The notes beneath the pieces are model-generated. The model searched no databases. It saw only the letters and a program-made list of their open reading frames with translations, and was not told the DNA's origin. Positions 34,559 through 45,054 of a DNA stretch of 64,000 nt are shown in pieces. The stretch is from NCBI RefSeq assembly GCF_031432975.1, contig NZ_CP133838.1:3596001-3660000 (forward strand). Reading direction: 5' to 3'. The position numbers and the translations under genes are program-made. How positions within the stretch are numbered: position 1 is the first letter of the stretch; the number at the start of each line of letters is the position of its first letter. This DNA comes from Buttiauxella selenatireducens. Lineage in GTDB: Bacteria > Pseudomonadota > Gammaproteobacteria > Enterobacterales > Enterobacteriaceae.

Positions 34559-36280
34559 ATGAAACAGACTGTAGCCGCTTATCTGGCTAAAACTCTCGAA
34601 AATGCAGGTGTTAAACGCATCTGGGGCGTCACTGGCGATTCCCTCAACGGACTGAGCGACAGCCTGAACCGCATGGGTACGATTCAATGGATGCCCACGC
34701 GTCATGAAGAAGTTGCCGCTTTTGCAGCAGGTGCCGAAGCCCATCTTTCAGGTGAGCTGGCGGTTTGCGCGGGGTCATGCGGGCCGGGTAATCTGCATTT
34801 AATCAATGGGCTATTTGACTGCCATCGCAACCGCGTGCCGGTGCTGGCGATCGCCGCACATATTCCCTCCAGCGAAATTGGCAGTGGTTATTTCCAGGAA
34901 ACCCATCCCGAAGAGTTATTCCGCGAATGCAGCCATTATTGTGAACTGGTGTCATCCCCGGAACAAATTCCACAAATTTTGGCGATTGCTATGCGCAAAG
35001 CGGTGCTTAATCGCGGCGTGTCAGTCGTTGTTTTGCCTGGTGACGTGGCGCTGAAACCCGCCCCTGAAACGGCCAGCACGCACTGGTATCCCGCACCACA
35101 GCCTGTCATTGTTCCCGCACATGAAGAGCTTAAAAAGCTTGCCCAGCTACTGCGCTATAACGACAACATCGCCCTGATGTGCGGTAGCGGTTGTGCAGGA
35201 GCGCATGAGGAGCTGGTGCAATTTGCCGCGACCCTGAAAGCGCCAATTGTTCACGCTCTGCGTGGGAAGGAGCATGTCGAATATGATAATCCTTACGATG
35301 TCGGCATGACCGGGCTGATTGGCTTTTCGTCCGGGTTCCACACCATGATGAATGCCGACACGTTAATTCTGCTCGGCACCCAATTTCCGTATCGCGCCTT
35401 CTACCCGACCGATGCGAAAATCATTCAAATTGATATCAATCCGGGCAGCATCGGCGCACACAGCAAAGTTGATATGGCGCTGGTCGGGGATATTAAATCC
35501 ACGCTTGCGGCCCTTATTCCGCTTCTGGAAGAAAAAACTGACCGCAGTTTCCTTGATAAAGCGCTGGATAATTATCGTGAAGCGCGCGAAAGCCTTGATG
35601 AACTGGCACAGCCAGGCGATGGCAACGTTATCCATCCGCAATATGTCGCACAGCAAATCAGCCATTTCGCCGATGATGACGCCATTTTTACCTGCGACGT
35701 AGGCACTCCGACCGTGTGGGCCGCGCGATATTTGAAAATGAACGGGAAACGTCGCCTTTTAGGTTCGTTCACTCACGGTTCAATGGCCAACGCCATGCCG
35801 CAAGCACTGGGCGCAAAAGCAACCGAGCCTAATCGGCAGGTTATTGCCATGTGCGGCGATGGCGGTTTCAGCATGTTGATGGGCGATTTTCTTTCGGTAG
35901 TACAAATGAAATTACCGATCAAGATTGTGGTGTTTAACAACAGCGTATTGGGTTTTGTGGCGATGGAGATGAAAGCCGGCGGGTATCTGACTGACGGCAC
36001 AGAACTGCACGACACCAACTTCGCGAATATCGCCACCGCCTGCGGCATCACCGGTATTCGTGTTGAAAAAGCTGATGAGTTGGATAGCGCATTGCAACGT
36101 GCTTTCAGCATTGACGGCCCGGTGCTGGTGGACGTGGTGGTGGCGAAAGAAGAATTAGCCATTCCACCGCAAATCAAACTGGAACAAGCCAAAGGATTCA
36201 GCCTCTATATGTTGCGAGCCATTATCAGTGGCCGTGGTGATGAAGTGATCGAACTGGCGAAAACCAACTGGTTCCGGTAA
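34559..36280 (+). CDS. poxB: Pyruvate dehydrogenase (ubiquinone), PoxB
   Basis: PoxB is a peripheral membrane ThDP/FAD flavoenzyme that decarboxylates pyruvate to acetate and reduces ubiquinone, mainly in stationary phase. The 573-residue product has the three-domain layout of ThDP enzymes. The ThDP motif is at [14 protein letters not shown], and the C-terminal lipid-activated tail ends [22 protein letters not shown] precedes the ATG. A TTGACT at 34513-34518 may be a -35, but no firm -10 was assigned. Confidence 0.97.
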   Translation: MKQTVAAYLAKTLENAGVKRIWGVTGDSLNGLSDSLNRMGTIQWMPTRHEEVAAFAAGAEAHLSGELAVCAGSCGPGNLHLINGLFDCHRNRVPVLAIAAHIPSSEIGSGYFQETHPEELFRECSHYCELVSSPEQIPQILAIAMRKAVLNRGVSVVVLPGDVALKPAPETASTHWYPAPQPVIVPAHEELKKLAQLLRYNDNIALMCGSGCAGAHEELVQFAATLKAPIVHALRGKEHVEYDNPYDVGMTGLIGFSSGFHTMMNADTLILLGTQFPYRAFYPTDAKIIQIDINPGSIGAHSKVDMALVGDIKSTLAALIPLLEEKTDRSFLDKALDNYREARESLDELAQPGDGNVIHPQYVAQQISHFADDDAIFTCDVGTPTVWAARYLKMNGKRRLLGSFTHGSMANAMPQALGAKATEPNRQVIAMCGDGGFSMLMGDFLSVVQMKLPIKIVVFNNSVLGFVAMEMKAGGYLTDGTELHDTNFANIATACGITGIRVEKADELDSALQRAFSIDGPVLVDVVVAKEELAIPPQIKLEQAKGFSLYMLRAIISGRGDEVIELAKTNWFR

Positions 36281-36295
36281 AACAGAGGTTTATCC

Positions 36296-36370
36296 CCTTC
36301 ATACTTCAAGTTGCATCTTTGTTGGCTGCGCTCTCTTGCCGCCGCGATGCAACTTGAATTATTTTGGGGG
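36296..36370 (-). repeat. ERIC element 3, core-deleted (poxB-ltaE)
   Basis: Only the two outer arms of an ERIC remain, about 75 bp instead of about 127. CTTCATACTTCAAGTTGCAT is at the left and the complementary GCAACTTGAATTATTTTGGGG is nearly complete at the right; the central GTGAATCCCC...GGGGTGA part is missing. It lies in the short poxB-ltaE gap. Confidence 0.82.
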
Positions 36371-36397
36371 AACAATTCTGGATAATAAGGACCCACC

Positions 36398-37399
36398 GTG
36401 ATTGATTTGCGCAGCGATACCGTAACCCGCCCGAGTGATGAAATGCTCAAACGTATGATGGCCGCACCGACCGGTGATGATGTCTACGGTGATGATCCTA
36501 CCGTCAATGAACTACAAGATTACGCCGCTAAAATCAGTGGTAAAGAAGCAGCGTTATTTCTGCCAACCGGCACTCAGGCAAACCTGGTTGCGTTGCTAAG
36601 CCACTGCGAACGCGGTGAAGAGTATATTGTTGGGCAATTAGCCCACAATTATTTGTATGAAGCCGGTGGCGCCGCGGTATTAGGCAGTATTCAACCGCAG
36701 CCCATCGACGCCAATCCTGACGGTTCATTGCCGCTCGACAAAGTTGCCGCGAAAATCAAACCTGACGATATCCACTTTGCGCGCACCAAACTGCTCAGCC
36801 TTGAAAATACCCATAATGGCAAAGTTCTGCCGCGCGAGTATCTTCAACAAGCCTGGGACTTTAGCCGCAACCACAATCTGGCGCTGCACGTTGATGGCGC
36901 GCGTATCTTCAACGCGGTGGTGGCATATGGCTGCACGCTTGAAGAAGTGGTGCGCTACTGCGATACCTTTACCATTTGCCTCTCTAAAGGTCTGGGAACG
37001 CCGGTTGGCTCGCTGTTAGTCGGCAGCCGTGAATACATTAAGCGTGCCACTCGCTGGCGTAAAATGGTCGGCGGCGGTATGCGTCAGGCCGGTATTCTGG
37101 CAGCAGCGGGCTTGTACGCACTTGAAAACAACGTGCAACGCTTGCAAACCGACCACGACAACGCCCATTGGCTGGCGGGCGAATTGCGCGAAATCGGCGT
37201 TGATGTGACCCGCCAGGACACCAATATGGTGTTTGTGCGCGTCCCGGTAGAGCAAGCTGAAAGCCTCGGCAACTTCATGAAAGAACGCGGCATTTTAATG
37301 AGTGCAGGGCCAATCACCCGCCTGGTGATGCACCTTGATGTGAATCGCCAGCAGTTAGCCGAAGTGGTTTCCCATTGGCAGGCTTTTTTACAGCGCTAA
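36398..37399 (+). CDS. ltaE: Low-specificity L-threonine aldolase
   Basis: LtaE is a PLP enzyme that splits L-threonine and L-allo-threonine to glycine and acetaldehyde. The 333-residue product begins with GTG at 36398 (MIDLRSDTVTRPS), which matches the family length exactly. The segment LHVDGARIFNAVVAYG and the probable PLP lysine in ICLSKGLGTPVGS are present. It is probably cotranscribed with ybjT, 17 bp downstream. Confidence 0.95.
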   Translation: MIDLRSDTVTRPSDEMLKRMMAAPTGDDVYGDDPTVNELQDYAAKISGKEAALFLPTGTQANLVALLSHCERGEEYIVGQLAHNYLYEAGGAAVLGSIQPQPIDANPDGSLPLDKVAAKIKPDDIHFARTKLLSLENTHNGKVLPREYLQQAWDFSRNHNLALHVDGARIFNAVVAYGCTLEEVVRYCDTFTICLSKGLGTPVGSLLVGSREYIKRATRWRKMVGGGMRQAGILAAAGLYALENNVQRLQTDHDNAHWLAGELREIGVDVTRQDTNMVFVRVPVEQAESLGNFMKERGILMSAGPITRLVMHLDVNRQQLAEVVSHWQAFLQR

Positions 37400-37416
37400 G
37401 CTGAGGATCAGGGACG

Positions 37417-38865
37417 ATGACACAGCCACAAAACATTCTGGTGCTCGGCGCAAGCGGCTATATAGGCCAACATTTGGTGCCGCAACTTGCCGCGGCCGGG
37501 CATCACGTTACGGCTGCCGCAAGGCGAGTTGAGTGGCTGGAGAAACAACCCTGGCCTGACGTCGTTTGTCGCCATGTCGATTTACAGTGGCCGGAAACCC
37601 TTCCGGCACTGCTGGACAATGTCGATACGCTTTATTATCTGGTGCACAGCATGGGCGACGGGGCAGATTTCGTGGCCCATGAACGTCAGACCGCACTCAA
37701 TTTACGCGATGCGCTGCGTGCGCATCCGGTTAAACAGCTGATCTTTCTCAGTTCGCTACAAGCCGCAGAAGGTGACGGTGACTCAGAGCATCTGCGCGCA
37801 CGCCAGCTTACGGCCGATATTTTGAGTGATTCAGGCGTGCCGGTGACGGAGATCCGCGCCGGTATTATCGTCGGTGCCGGTTCCGCCGCTTTCGAAGTGA
37901 TGCGCGATATGGTTTACAACCTGCCAGTGCTTACGCCACCACGCTGGGTTCGTTCGCGCACCACGCCCATTGCACTAGAAAATTTGCTGCATTATTTAAT
38001 CGAATTGCTCAACCATCCCTCACAAGAAAACCGACTTTTTGAGGCCGCCGGGCCGGAAGTCCTGAGCTATCAACAACAGTTCGAGCGTTTTATGGCGGTC
38101 AGTGGCAAGCATCGCCCACTTATCCCCATTCCGCTGCCAACCCGTTGGATCTCGGTATGGTTTCTCAACATGATAACGTCCGTGCCGCCAACCATTGCCA
38201 AAGCGCTGATCCAGGGGTTGAAACACGATCTTCTGGCTGACGATCGGGCATTACGCGCGTTGATCCCTCAGCAACTCCTGAACTTTGATGATGCCGTACG
38301 CGCGACGCTTGAAGACGAAAACAAACTCGCGAACTCGCAAGACTGGGGTTACGACGCTCAGGCGTTTGCCCGTTGGCGTCCGGAGTATGGCTATTTCCCA
38401 AAACAAGCGGGTTGTACGCTCAATACTTCTGCTGAACGGGAAGATTTATGGCAGGTGGTCAATCAGATCGGTGGCAAAGAAGGCTATTTCTTTGGCAATA
38501 TTCTGTGGAAAACCCGTGGTTTAATGGATCTGCTCGTCGGTCATAAACTGGCTAAAGGCCGTCCGGTACGCGAAATGCTCGAGGTGGGGGATCAGGTCGA
38601 TAGCTGGAAAGTGATTATTGTCGAACCGCAAAAAGAGTTAACGCTGTTATTTGGTATGAAAGCGCCAGGGCTTGGCCGGCTTTCATTCACGATACGTGAT
38701 AACGGTAAGCATCGCTCGCTTGATGTACGCGCATGGTGGCATCCACATGGGACCGCAGGTTTATTCTACTGGCTGGTGATGATCCCCGCGCATTTGTTTA
38801 TTTTCCGAGGCATGGCCCGACGGATTTGCCAACTTTCCGAACAATTGTCACATAAAGTCCGTTAA
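37417..38865 (+). CDS. ybjT: Putative NAD(P)-binding protein YbjT
   Basis: The 482-residue product has an N-terminal atypical SDR Rossmann domain ([12 protein letters not shown] near residue 9) and a C-terminal DUF2867-like domain containing about one hydrophobic segment near the end ([16 protein letters not shown]). Its substrate is unknown. It follows ltaE closely and precedes ybjS, another SDR-like protein; this order is conserved in E. coli. Confidence 0.9.
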   Translation: MTQPQNILVLGASGYIGQHLVPQLAAAGHHVTAAARRVEWLEKQPWPDVVCRHVDLQWPETLPALLDNVDTLYYLVHSMGDGADFVAHERQTALNLRDALRAHPVKQLIFLSSLQAAEGDGDSEHLRARQLTADILSDSGVPVTEIRAGIIVGAGSAAFEVMRDMVYNLPVLTPPRWVRSRTTPIALENLLHYLIELLNHPSQENRLFEAAGPEVLSYQQQFERFMAVSGKHRPLIPIPLPTRWISVWFLNMITSVPPTIAKALIQGLKHDLLADDRALRALIPQQLLNFDDAVRATLEDENKLANSQDWGYDAQAFARWRPEYGYFPKQAGCTLNTSAEREDLWQVVNQIGGKEGYFFGNILWKTRGLMDLLVGHKLAKGRPVREMLEVGDQVDSWKVIIVEPQKELTLLFGMKAPGLGRLSFTIRDNGKHRSLDVRAWWHPHGTAGLFYWLVMIPAHLFIFRGMARRICQLSEQLSHKVR

Positions 38866-38957
38866 GTTCTCCTAATCTTTGGTCTTCCCCATTGCAAGCG
38901 CTGCCATTTCACGGAAAAATGCGCAGCGTAAATCTCAATTACCATGAGTTGGTCTAA

Positions 38958-39968
38958 ATGAAGGTACTGGTAACGGGCGCAACCAGCGGTTTAGGCCGAA
39001 ACGCGGTCGAATTTCTTCGCGCAAAAGGCATCAGTGTTCGGGCAACCGGGCGCAACGAGGCCATGGGAAAACTGCTGGAAAAAATGGGTGCGGAGTTTAT
39101 TCGCGCTGACCTTACCGAATTGGTTTCCTCGCAGGCCAAGGTGATGCTGGCCGATGTCGATACACTCTGGCATTGCTCAAGCTTTACTTCGCCGTGGGGG
39201 ACTCAGGAAGCGTTCGATCTTGCAAACGTCCGAGCCACCCGTCGCTTAGGTGAATGGGCCGTTGCCTGGGGCGTACGTAACTTCGTGCACATTTCCTCCC
39301 CTTCGCTCTACTTTGATTATCACCACCATCGCAATATCAGCGAAGATTTTCGCCCTGTCCGCTTTGCCAATGAATTTGCCCGCAGCAAAGCCGCCAGCGA
39401 AGAAGTGATTCAGCTGCTCGCGCAATCAAACCCACACACGCGCTTTACCATTCTGCGTCCGCAAAGTCTGTTTGGCCCGCATGACAAAGTCTTTTTCCCG
39501 CGGCTGGTACAGATGATGCGCCACTACGGCAGCGTTTTGTTGCCACGCGGCGGCGATGCGATGGTAGATATGACTTATATCGAGAATGCGGTGCATGCGA
39601 TGTGGCTCGCAACAGAGCGTTGCGAAACGTTGCCCTCAGGGCGCGCATATAACATCACTAATATGGAAGCTCGCCCGCTGCGCGTGATCGTGCAAAAGCT
39701 TATCGATGACTTAGAGATCAAATGCCGCATTCGCTCCGTTCCTTATCCGATGTTGGATATGATTGCCCGCAGCATGGAGCGTTTTGGCAATAAATCGGCC
39801 AAAGAACCTGTGCTGACGCATTACGGGGTATCGAAACTTAATTTTGATCTCACCCTGGATACGACGCGAGCCGAAACGGAATTAGGTTATCAACCGATTG
39901 TGACGTTGGATGAAGGTATACGCCGTACCGCGCTCTGGTTGCGTGACCACGGTACGTTGATTCGCTAA
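38958..39968 (+). CDS. ybjS: Extended SDR-like NAD(P)-binding protein YbjS
   Basis: The 336-residue product is an extended SDR/epimerase-like protein with the nucleotide-binding [15 protein letters not shown] at the N-terminus. The usual YxxxK motif is not clearly kept: the expected region reads [14 protein letters not shown], with F in place of Y. The substrate is unknown. It is related to sterol-dehydrogenase-type SDRs by general pattern. A terminator is shared with convergent amiD. Confidence 0.9.
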   Translation: MKVLVTGATSGLGRNAVEFLRAKGISVRATGRNEAMGKLLEKMGAEFIRADLTELVSSQAKVMLADVDTLWHCSSFTSPWGTQEAFDLANVRATRRLGEWAVAWGVRNFVHISSPSLYFDYHHHRNISEDFRPVRFANEFARSKAASEEVIQLLAQSNPHTRFTILRPQSLFGPHDKVFFPRLVQMMRHYGSVLLPRGGDAMVDMTYIENAVHAMWLATERCETLPSGRAYNITNMEARPLRVIVQKLIDDLEIKCRIRSVPYPMLDMIARSMERFGNKSAKEPVLTHYGVSKLNFDLTLDTTRAETELGYQPIVTLDEGIRRTALWLRDHGTLIR

Positions 39969-39973
39969 GTAAT

Positions 39974-40010
39974 AAACCCTCCTGGTTGCAATTCGCAAAC
40001 CAGAGGGTTT
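39974..40010. terminator. Terminator between convergent ybjS and amiD
   Basis: An interrupted stem (AAACCCTCCTGGTTGC against GCAAACCAGAGGGTTT) lies directly after ybjS and overlaps the amiD stop. It has A and T runs on the two sides and probably works in both directions. Confidence 0.72.
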
Positions 40011-40854
40011 AGCCATGCCCGTACTTTTCGAGTAGCGCTTCAGCAATCGCTTGAGTTTGAGCATCCGCATCACCGGAATATTTTGTTGGGCGGAAATGCA
40101 TCTGGAATGCCTGAATCACTCTCTTTTGTTGCTCCCACGTCATTTCAGGCGTCACTTGATAACCATATCGCGATAACACATCGAGCAAGCTACGCCTGTC
40201 CACGGGTTGGTAAGGCCCACGGCCATTCAGATAAAAGGCGACTCTGTTAGCATCCGGCCAGGCACCGATGCCCTGTTGCGCCAGTTGCTGCCATGGAAAT
40301 AATGGGCCAGGGTCAACTTTACGTTGTGGGGCAATATCCGCATGGGCGACCACGTTTTGCGGCTGGATTTGATAACGAGCGATAATCACTTTCGCCAGTT
40401 TTTCCAGTACCGAAATTTGCGCAGCGTTGAACGGGTAAAATTGATTTACCCGTTCAACGCGCGTAAAGCCTTTATTTTCCAGCTCAATGCCAATCGAAGT
40501 GTCATTGATTCGCGTCGCACCGCGCCAGAAACTCACCCCTGCATGCCACGCCAATTCACTTTCAGGCACCAGTTGCCAGATTACCGGCTTGCCGCCAGAG
40601 ATCGGTGGTGTATCGGGTATCAGGTAATGAGAACTGACATTTTTGTCAGTTAAAGTGGATAACGAACCGGTGAAATCATCGGCGGTGTAGTGAATAACTA
40701 ACACTTTCACACGCGGATACGCAGCCTGCGCGCTGTGGCTCGTGTCGACTTTAAAATCGCCCTCATCGACGACGTTTTTATCGCTAACCTCAGGCTTGCT
40801 GGAACACCCCGCCAGCAGAGCCGCAATGAAAAGCGTGACCAGGCGAGCTTTCAT
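40009..40854 (-). CDS. amiD: N-acetylmuramoyl-L-alanine amidase AmiD (lipoprotein)
   Basis: AmiD is an outer-membrane-anchored zinc amidase that cleaves the amide bond between MurNAc and L-Ala, including anhydro-muropeptides. The 281-residue product has a lipobox LLAGC with Cys17. The amidase_2 domain shows VIHYTADDF and [13 protein letters not shown], which carry zinc-binding histidines, and a C-terminal peptidoglycan-binding-like domain follows. Its start overlaps the ybjQ stop by four bases. Confidence 0.94.
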   Translation of the reverse strand: MKARLVTLFIAALLAGCSSKPEVSDKNVVDEGDFKVDTSHSAQAAYPRVKVLVIHYTADDFTGSLSTLTDKNVSSHYLIPDTPPISGGKPVIWQLVPESELAWHAGVSFWRGATRINDTSIGIELENKGFTRVERVNQFYPFNAAQISVLEKLAKVIIARYQIQPQNVVAHADIAPQRKVDPGPLFPWQQLAQQGIGAWPDANRVAFYLNGRGPYQPVDRRSLLDVLSRYGYQVTPEMTWEQQKRVIQAFQMHFRPTKYSGDADAQTQAIAEALLEKYGHG

Positions 40855-41174
40855 CGGCGCGTTTTAACCGCAGTACCGGTGACGCTCACCATCAGCATAC
40901 TTCCCTCTTTGCCCACGGTTTCGTAATCAATATCGATACCGACTACCGCATTGGCACCCAAACCTTCTGCTTGTTCCTGTAATTCCCTGAAGGCTATCTC
41001 ACGCGCTTTACGTAACTCTTTTTCGTATGCACCGGAACGGCCACCGACGATATCGCGCACCCCAGCAAAAAAGTCGCGAAAAATATTGGCGCCCAGAATC
41101 GCCTCGCCAGTCACCACGCCACAATATTCTGTAATGCTCTGCCCCTCGAGCGTTGGGGTAGTTGTAAATTGCAT
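40851..41174 (-). CDS. ybjQ: UPF0145 family protein YbjQ
   Basis: The 107-residue product belongs to the YbjQ/UPF0145 family, thought to form homopentamers; the function is unknown. The start is at the ATG at 41174 ([10 protein letters not shown]), preceded by AGGAGAAG; an in-frame ATG nine codons upstream is not conserved. The motifs [20 protein letters not shown] and [13 protein letters not shown] are present. It is upstream of amiD and divergent from ybjP. Confidence 0.94.
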   Translation of the reverse strand: MQFTTTPTLEGQSITEYCGVVTGEAILGANIFRDFFAGVRDIVGGRSGAYEKELRKAREIAFRELQEQAEGLGANAVVGIDIDYETVGKEGSMLMVSVTGTAVKTRR

Positions 41175-41281
41175 AAGCTTCTCCTCTCTTTGTATCAACA
41201 TCTTAGCGCATTACCTGCCACGCATTTTGACAACGATACGCTATGCTAAGTTAGTCCTCCTGAGAAGATAAGGAAATAAAA

Positions 41282-41809
41282 ATGCGCAGCTCAGTTTTGG
41301 TTCTTCTTCCGTGCGCGATGTTACTCACGGCCTGTACTACCCCCGTAACGCCCGCTTTTAAAGACATTGGCACCCACAGCGGCCCTTGCATTGACGGCGG
41401 CCCGGATAGCGTGGCGCAGAAATTTTACGATTATCAAATAAGCCATAAAACTCAGGGCAGCAGCGCGATTACCGGCTTGCGTCCGTATATGAGTGATGCG
41501 CTGGCACAGCAAATGCAAAAAGCCAGCGCATCGCCTAATGCGCAAAATGACTTTATGCGCAGCAACATGTTTACCAGCAACGCAGATGGCGCAGACAGTG
41601 CCGCAGTAGCCTCCGCGTCTACCATTCCTAACACCGATGCGCGCAATATCCCGCTGCGTGTCAACCTCACTAAAGGTAGTCAAAGCTGGCAAGATGAAGT
41701 GCTGATGATTCGTGAAGGCCAGTGTTGGGCTGTCGATGACGTGCGTTATCTTGGCGTAAACAGCCATGCGCCTTCTGGCAGCCTGCGTCAGGCCATAGAA
41801 ACCGAGTAA
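41282..41809 (+). CDS. ybjP: Putative lipoprotein YbjP
   Basis: The 175-residue product has a signal peptide with lipobox LTAC (Cys18), so it is a probable outer-membrane lipoprotein. The mature part has the YbjP features DGGPDSVAQKFYDY and a C-terminal WQDEVLMIREGQCWAVDDVR. The middle (about residues 55-105) differs in length and sequence from E. coli. The role is unknown. It lies 212 bp upstream of artP on the same strand. Confidence 0.9.
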   Translation: MRSSVLVLLPCAMLLTACTTPVTPAFKDIGTHSGPCIDGGPDSVAQKFYDYQISHKTQGSSAITGLRPYMSDALAQQMQKASASPNAQNDFMRSNMFTSNADGADSAAVASASTIPNTDARNIPLRVNLTKGSQSWQDEVLMIREGQCWAVDDVRYLGVNSHAPSGSLRQAIETE

Positions 41810-41961
41810 TTTCCACTGCGGGAGAGGGAAGGTAACCCTTGTAAATAGTCTGGAATTTTTCAATAACTCCGACATTTATTCTTACCTCCCTCCCGCCTCG
41901 CTATTTTGTGCTACCTTTAATGCACGCGAGTAGTTATTTTTAGGTTTTAACGCACAAAGAT

Positions 41962-41975
41962 TGCATAACTATTCT
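41962..41975 (+). promoter_or_regulatory. ArgR-like box upstream of artP
   Basis: TGCATAACTATTCT matches 11 of 14 positions of the ArgR box core TGAATAWWTATTCA. It lies about 47 bp before artP in the ybjP-artP gap. A second box was not convincing. Arginine repression of artPIQM is known in E. coli. Confidence 0.55.
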
Positions 41976-42021
41976 GTTAAAGGTACCCTTTGCGGCTTCA
42001 ATTGCTATTCAACTTATGCGC

Positions 42022-42750
42022 ATGAGTATTCAACTAAACGGCATTAATTGTTTTTACGGCGCACATCAAGCGCTGTTCGATATCACTCTTAGTTGCCCAC
42101 AGGGCGAAACGCTGGTGCTGCTTGGTCCAAGCGGCGCAGGCAAAAGCTCGCTTCTGCGCGTACTCAATCTGCTTGAGATGCCGCGCTCCGGGCAACTCAC
42201 CATTGCAGACAACCATTTCGACTTTGCAAAAGCGCCTGGCGACAAAGCCATCCGTGAGTTGCGTCGCAACGTGGGTATGGTGTTCCAGCAATACAATCTT
42301 TGGCCACATCTCACCGTGCTGCAAAACCTGATGGAAGCGCCTTGCCGCGTCCTTGGGATCAGCAAAGATGAAGCACGCCTTCGCGCCGATAAACTGCTTG
42401 AGCGTTTACGCCTGAAACCCTATATGGACAGGTATCCGCTCCACCTTTCTGGTGGTCAGCAGCAGCGTGTCGCGATTGCCCGTGCATTGATGATGGAACC
42501 ACAGATCCTGCTGTTTGATGAACCGACCGCAGCACTGGACCCAGAAATCACCGCGCAAATCGTCAGCATCATTCGTGAGTTGGCTGAAACCAACATCACT
42601 CAGGTCATCGTTACCCACGAAGTAGAAGTTGCGCGTAAAACCGCAAGCCGCGTGGTTTACATGGAAAATGGCCACATCGTTGAACAAGGTGATGCGAGTT
42701 GCTTCGCAAAACCACAGACCGAAGCGTTTAAATTCTATCTGTCACACTGA
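42022..42750 (+). CDS. artP: Arginine ABC transporter ATP-binding protein ArtP
   Basis: ArtP is the ATPase of the arginine importer ArtPQM with binding proteins ArtI and ArtJ. From the ATG at 42022 the product has 242 residues ([10 protein letters not shown]), the family length; another ATG two codons upstream at 42016 is possible. Walker [10 protein letters not shown], signature LSGGQQQR and Walker [12 protein letters not shown] are present. artI follows after 19 bp. Confidence 0.95.
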   Translation: MSIQLNGINCFYGAHQALFDITLSCPQGETLVLLGPSGAGKSSLLRVLNLLEMPRSGQLTIADNHFDFAKAPGDKAIRELRRNVGMVFQQYNLWPHLTVLQNLMEAPCRVLGISKDEARLRADKLLERLRLKPYMDRYPLHLSGGQQQRVAIARALMMEPQILLFDEPTAALDPEITAQIVSIIRELAETNITQVIVTHEVEVARKTASRVVYMENGHIVEQGDASCFAKPQTEAFKFYLSH

Positions 42751-42769
42751 TGTATCCGGGAAAATAACC

Positions 42770-43501
42770 ATGAAAAAAGTTCTGCTTGCCACATTATTAG
42801 CCAGCCTGAGCCTTTCCGCGACGGCTGCACAAACTATTCGTTTCGCTATGGAAGCGTCTTACCCTCCATTTGAATCTATGGATGCCAGCAATAAGATCGT
42901 TGGTTTTGATGTCGATTTGGCAAACGCGCTGTGTAAAGAGATCGATGCAACCTGTACTTTCAGCAACCAGGCTTTTGACAGCCTGATCCCAAGCCTGAAA
43001 TTCCGCCGTATTGACGCGGTTATCTCGGGTATGGATATCACTCCAGAGCGTGAAAAACAGGTTCTGTTCAGCAGCCCGTATTATGAAAACTCTGCTTTGT
43101 TTGTCGGCCAGAAAGGCAAAATTGCTGATATTAGTGCGCTGAAAGGCAAGAAAGTGGGTATGCAGAACGGCTCCACGCATCAGAAATTCATCATGGATAA
43201 ACATCCAGAAATTACCACCGTTCCTTACGACAGCTACATGAACGCCAAGCTGGATATGGAAAGCGGCCGTATTGACGCCGTATTTGGTGACACCGCAGTG
43301 GTCACCGAATGGCTGAAAGCCGATCCTAAACTGGCCGCTATTGGCGATAAAGTCACGGATAAAGACTACTTCGGTACCGGTTTGGGCATCGCGGTTCGTC
43401 AGGGCAACACTGACCTGCAAGCGAAATTCAACACCGCACTGGAAAAAGTGAAGCAAGATGGGACGTACAAAACCATCTACGAAAAATGGTTCCAGAAGTA
43501 A
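42770..43501 (+). CDS. artI: Arginine-binding periplasmic protein ArtI
   Basis: ArtI is a periplasmic solute-binding protein of the Lys/Arg/Orn/His family. The start is the ATG at 42770 (MKKVLLATLL), giving 243 residues with a signal peptide cleaved after about residue 19 (SATA|AQT). A longer in-frame opening to 42629 would run through the artP coding sequence and is not credible. It is about two-thirds identical by eye to ArtJ in this window, so the two are paralogues. Confidence 0.95.
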   Translation: MKKVLLATLLASLSLSATAAQTIRFAMEASYPPFESMDASNKIVGFDVDLANALCKEIDATCTFSNQAFDSLIPSLKFRRIDAVISGMDITPEREKQVLFSSPYYENSALFVGQKGKIADISALKGKKVGMQNGSTHQKFIMDKHPEITTVPYDSYMNAKLDMESGRIDAVFGDTAVVTEWLKADPKLAAIGDKVTDKDYFGTGLGIAVRQGNTDLQAKFNTALEKVKQDGTYKTIYEKWFQK

Positions 43502-43506
43502 TCTGA

Positions 43507-44223
43507 ATGAACGAAATGTTTACTTTAGCGAGCGCCGCCGGGATGACCGTCGGCCTTGCCGTTTGTGCGCTGATCATCGGCCTGGCTCTGGCGATGATTT
43601 TTGCCGTGTGGGAGTCTGCAAAATGGCGTCCGATTGCCTGGCTGGGTTCAGCTTTGGTAACGGTGCTGCGCGGCTTGCCTGAAATTCTGGTGGTGCTGTT
43701 TATTTATTTCGGCTCCTCACAGTTGCTGCTGATCCTCTCAGATGGTTTTGTGCTCAACCTCGGTTTTGTGCAAATCCCTATCCAATTACAGATTGAGAAT
43801 TTCGATGTCAGCCCGTTCCTGTGCGGCGTGATCGCACTTTCCCTGCTCTACTCGGCTTATGCTTCGCAGACTTTGCGTGGCGCACTTAAAGCCGTGCCAA
43901 TTGGGCAATGGGAGTCCGGCCAGGCGTTAGGTTTGTCGAAAGCCGCAATTTTCTTCCGTCTGGTGATGCCGCAAATGTGGCGTCATGCGCTACCCGGATT
44001 AGGTAATCAGTGGCTGGTATTGCTAAAAGATACTGCGCTGGTTTCGCTGATTAGCGTCAACGATTTGATGTTACAGACTAAAAGTATCGCCACCCGTACT
44101 CAGGAGCCGTTTACCTGGTATGTGGTTGCTGCCGCGATCTACCTCGTGATCACCCTCATCAGCCAGTACGTTCTTCAGCGTATTGACCAACGAGCGACAC
44201 GTTTTGAACGGAGACCCGGCTGA
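43507..44223 (+). CDS. artQ: Arginine ABC transporter permease ArtQ
   Basis: ArtQ is one of two membrane subunits of the importer. The 238-residue product has five or so membrane segments and the permease EAA-type loop ([20 protein letters not shown]). It starts five bases after artI, and its stop overlaps the artM ATG by one base. Confidence 0.95.
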   Translation: MNEMFTLASAAGMTVGLAVCALIIGLALAMIFAVWESAKWRPIAWLGSALVTVLRGLPEILVVLFIYFGSSQLLLILSDGFVLNLGFVQIPIQLQIENFDVSPFLCGVIALSLLYSAYASQTLRGALKAVPIGQWESGQALGLSKAAIFFRLVMPQMWRHALPGLGNQWLVLLKDTALVSLISVNDLMLQTKSIATRTQEPFTWYVVAAAIYLVITLISQYVLQRIDQRATRFERRPG

Positions 44224-44891
44224 TGCTTGAGTATTTACCGGAACTGTTGAAAGGCCTGCACACCAGTCTGACACTCACCGCGGCATCCATTGTTGTCGCG
44301 CTGATTTTAGCGCTGTTTTTCACCATCGTTTTGACGCTGAAAACCCCGGTGCTGGTGTGGATTGTCCGTGGTTATATCACGCTGTTCACTGGCACTCCGC
44401 TGCTGGTGCAAATATTCCTGATTTACTACGGCCCTGGTCAGTTTCCGTCGATTCAAAACTACCCTGTTTTGTGGCACCTGCTTTCTGAACCGTGGCTGTG
44501 CGCATTGATTGCGCTGTCTTTAAACAGTGCAGCCTACACCACGCAACTGTTTTACGGTGCTATTCGCGCTATTCCTGATGGTCAGTGGCAGTCGTGTGGC
44601 GCCTTGGGTATGAGCAAGAAAGATACCCTCGCGATTTTGCTGCCTTATGCATTTAAACGCGCACTTTCTTCTTACTCGAACGAAGTGGTTTTAGTGTTTA
44701 AAAGTACTTCTCTGGCGTACACCATTACGCTGATGGAAGTCATGGGCCATGGGCAACTTCTGTACGGTCGTACTTACGATGTGATGGTATTCGGTGCCGC
44801 AGGTTTGGTTTATCTGGTCGTTAACGGATTACTCACGCTGTTAATGCGAGTGATAGAACGCCGGGCGCTGGCGTTCGAACGCCGTAATTAA
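44223..44891 (+). CDS. artM: Arginine ABC transporter permease ArtM
   Basis: ArtM is the partner permease of ArtQ. The 222-residue product has about five membrane segments and the EAA loop (SCGALGMSKKDTLAILLP). It begins in a TGATG overlap with artQ. A strong terminator follows, so artJ is transcribed separately. Confidence 0.95.
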   Translation: MLEYLPELLKGLHTSLTLTAASIVVALILALFFTIVLTLKTPVLVWIVRGYITLFTGTPLLVQIFLIYYGPGQFPSIQNYPVLWHLLSEPWLCALIALSLNSAAYTTQLFYGAIRAIPDGQWQSCGALGMSKKDTLAILLPYAFKRALSSYSNEVVLVFKSTSLAYTITLMEVMGHGQLLYGRTYDVMVFGAAGLVYLVVNGLLTLLMRVIERRALAFERRN

Positions 44892-44908
44892 GATATCGTT
44901 AATCACTC

Positions 44909-44937
44909 AAAAAGGCGGGGACTTCCCCGCCTTTTTT
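44909..44937 (+). terminator. Intrinsic terminator of artPIQM
   Basis: The stem AAAAGGCGGGG / CCCCGCCTTTT with an ACTT loop runs into a T tract, 18 bp after the artM stop. Confidence 0.9.
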
Positions 44938-44948
44938 GCATCCCGATA

Positions 44949-44983
44949 AATATAATTATACATTTTATTTGCATATAAATTCA
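44949..44983 (+). promoter_or_regulatory. Tandem ArgR boxes upstream of artJ
   Basis: TGCATATAAATTCA (44970-44983) matches 13 of 14 positions of the ArgR box core. A second box, AATATAATTATACA (44949-44962), matches 10 of 14. They are three bases apart, centre to centre 21 bp, the standard spacing for an ArgR hexamer. Strong arginine repression of artJ is known in E. coli and is predicted here. Confidence 0.75.
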
Positions 44984-45054
44984 TTTGCTGGCATGATTTT
45001 TTTACGCCGAGAAACGGTGAAAACAATAAAACACGACAGACGGGAGCAACACAA

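Noticed and set aside
42629-42769. Upstream extension of artI to 42629
   Set aside because: It runs through the end of artP in another frame, and the signal peptide starting at 42770 gives the correct mature protein.
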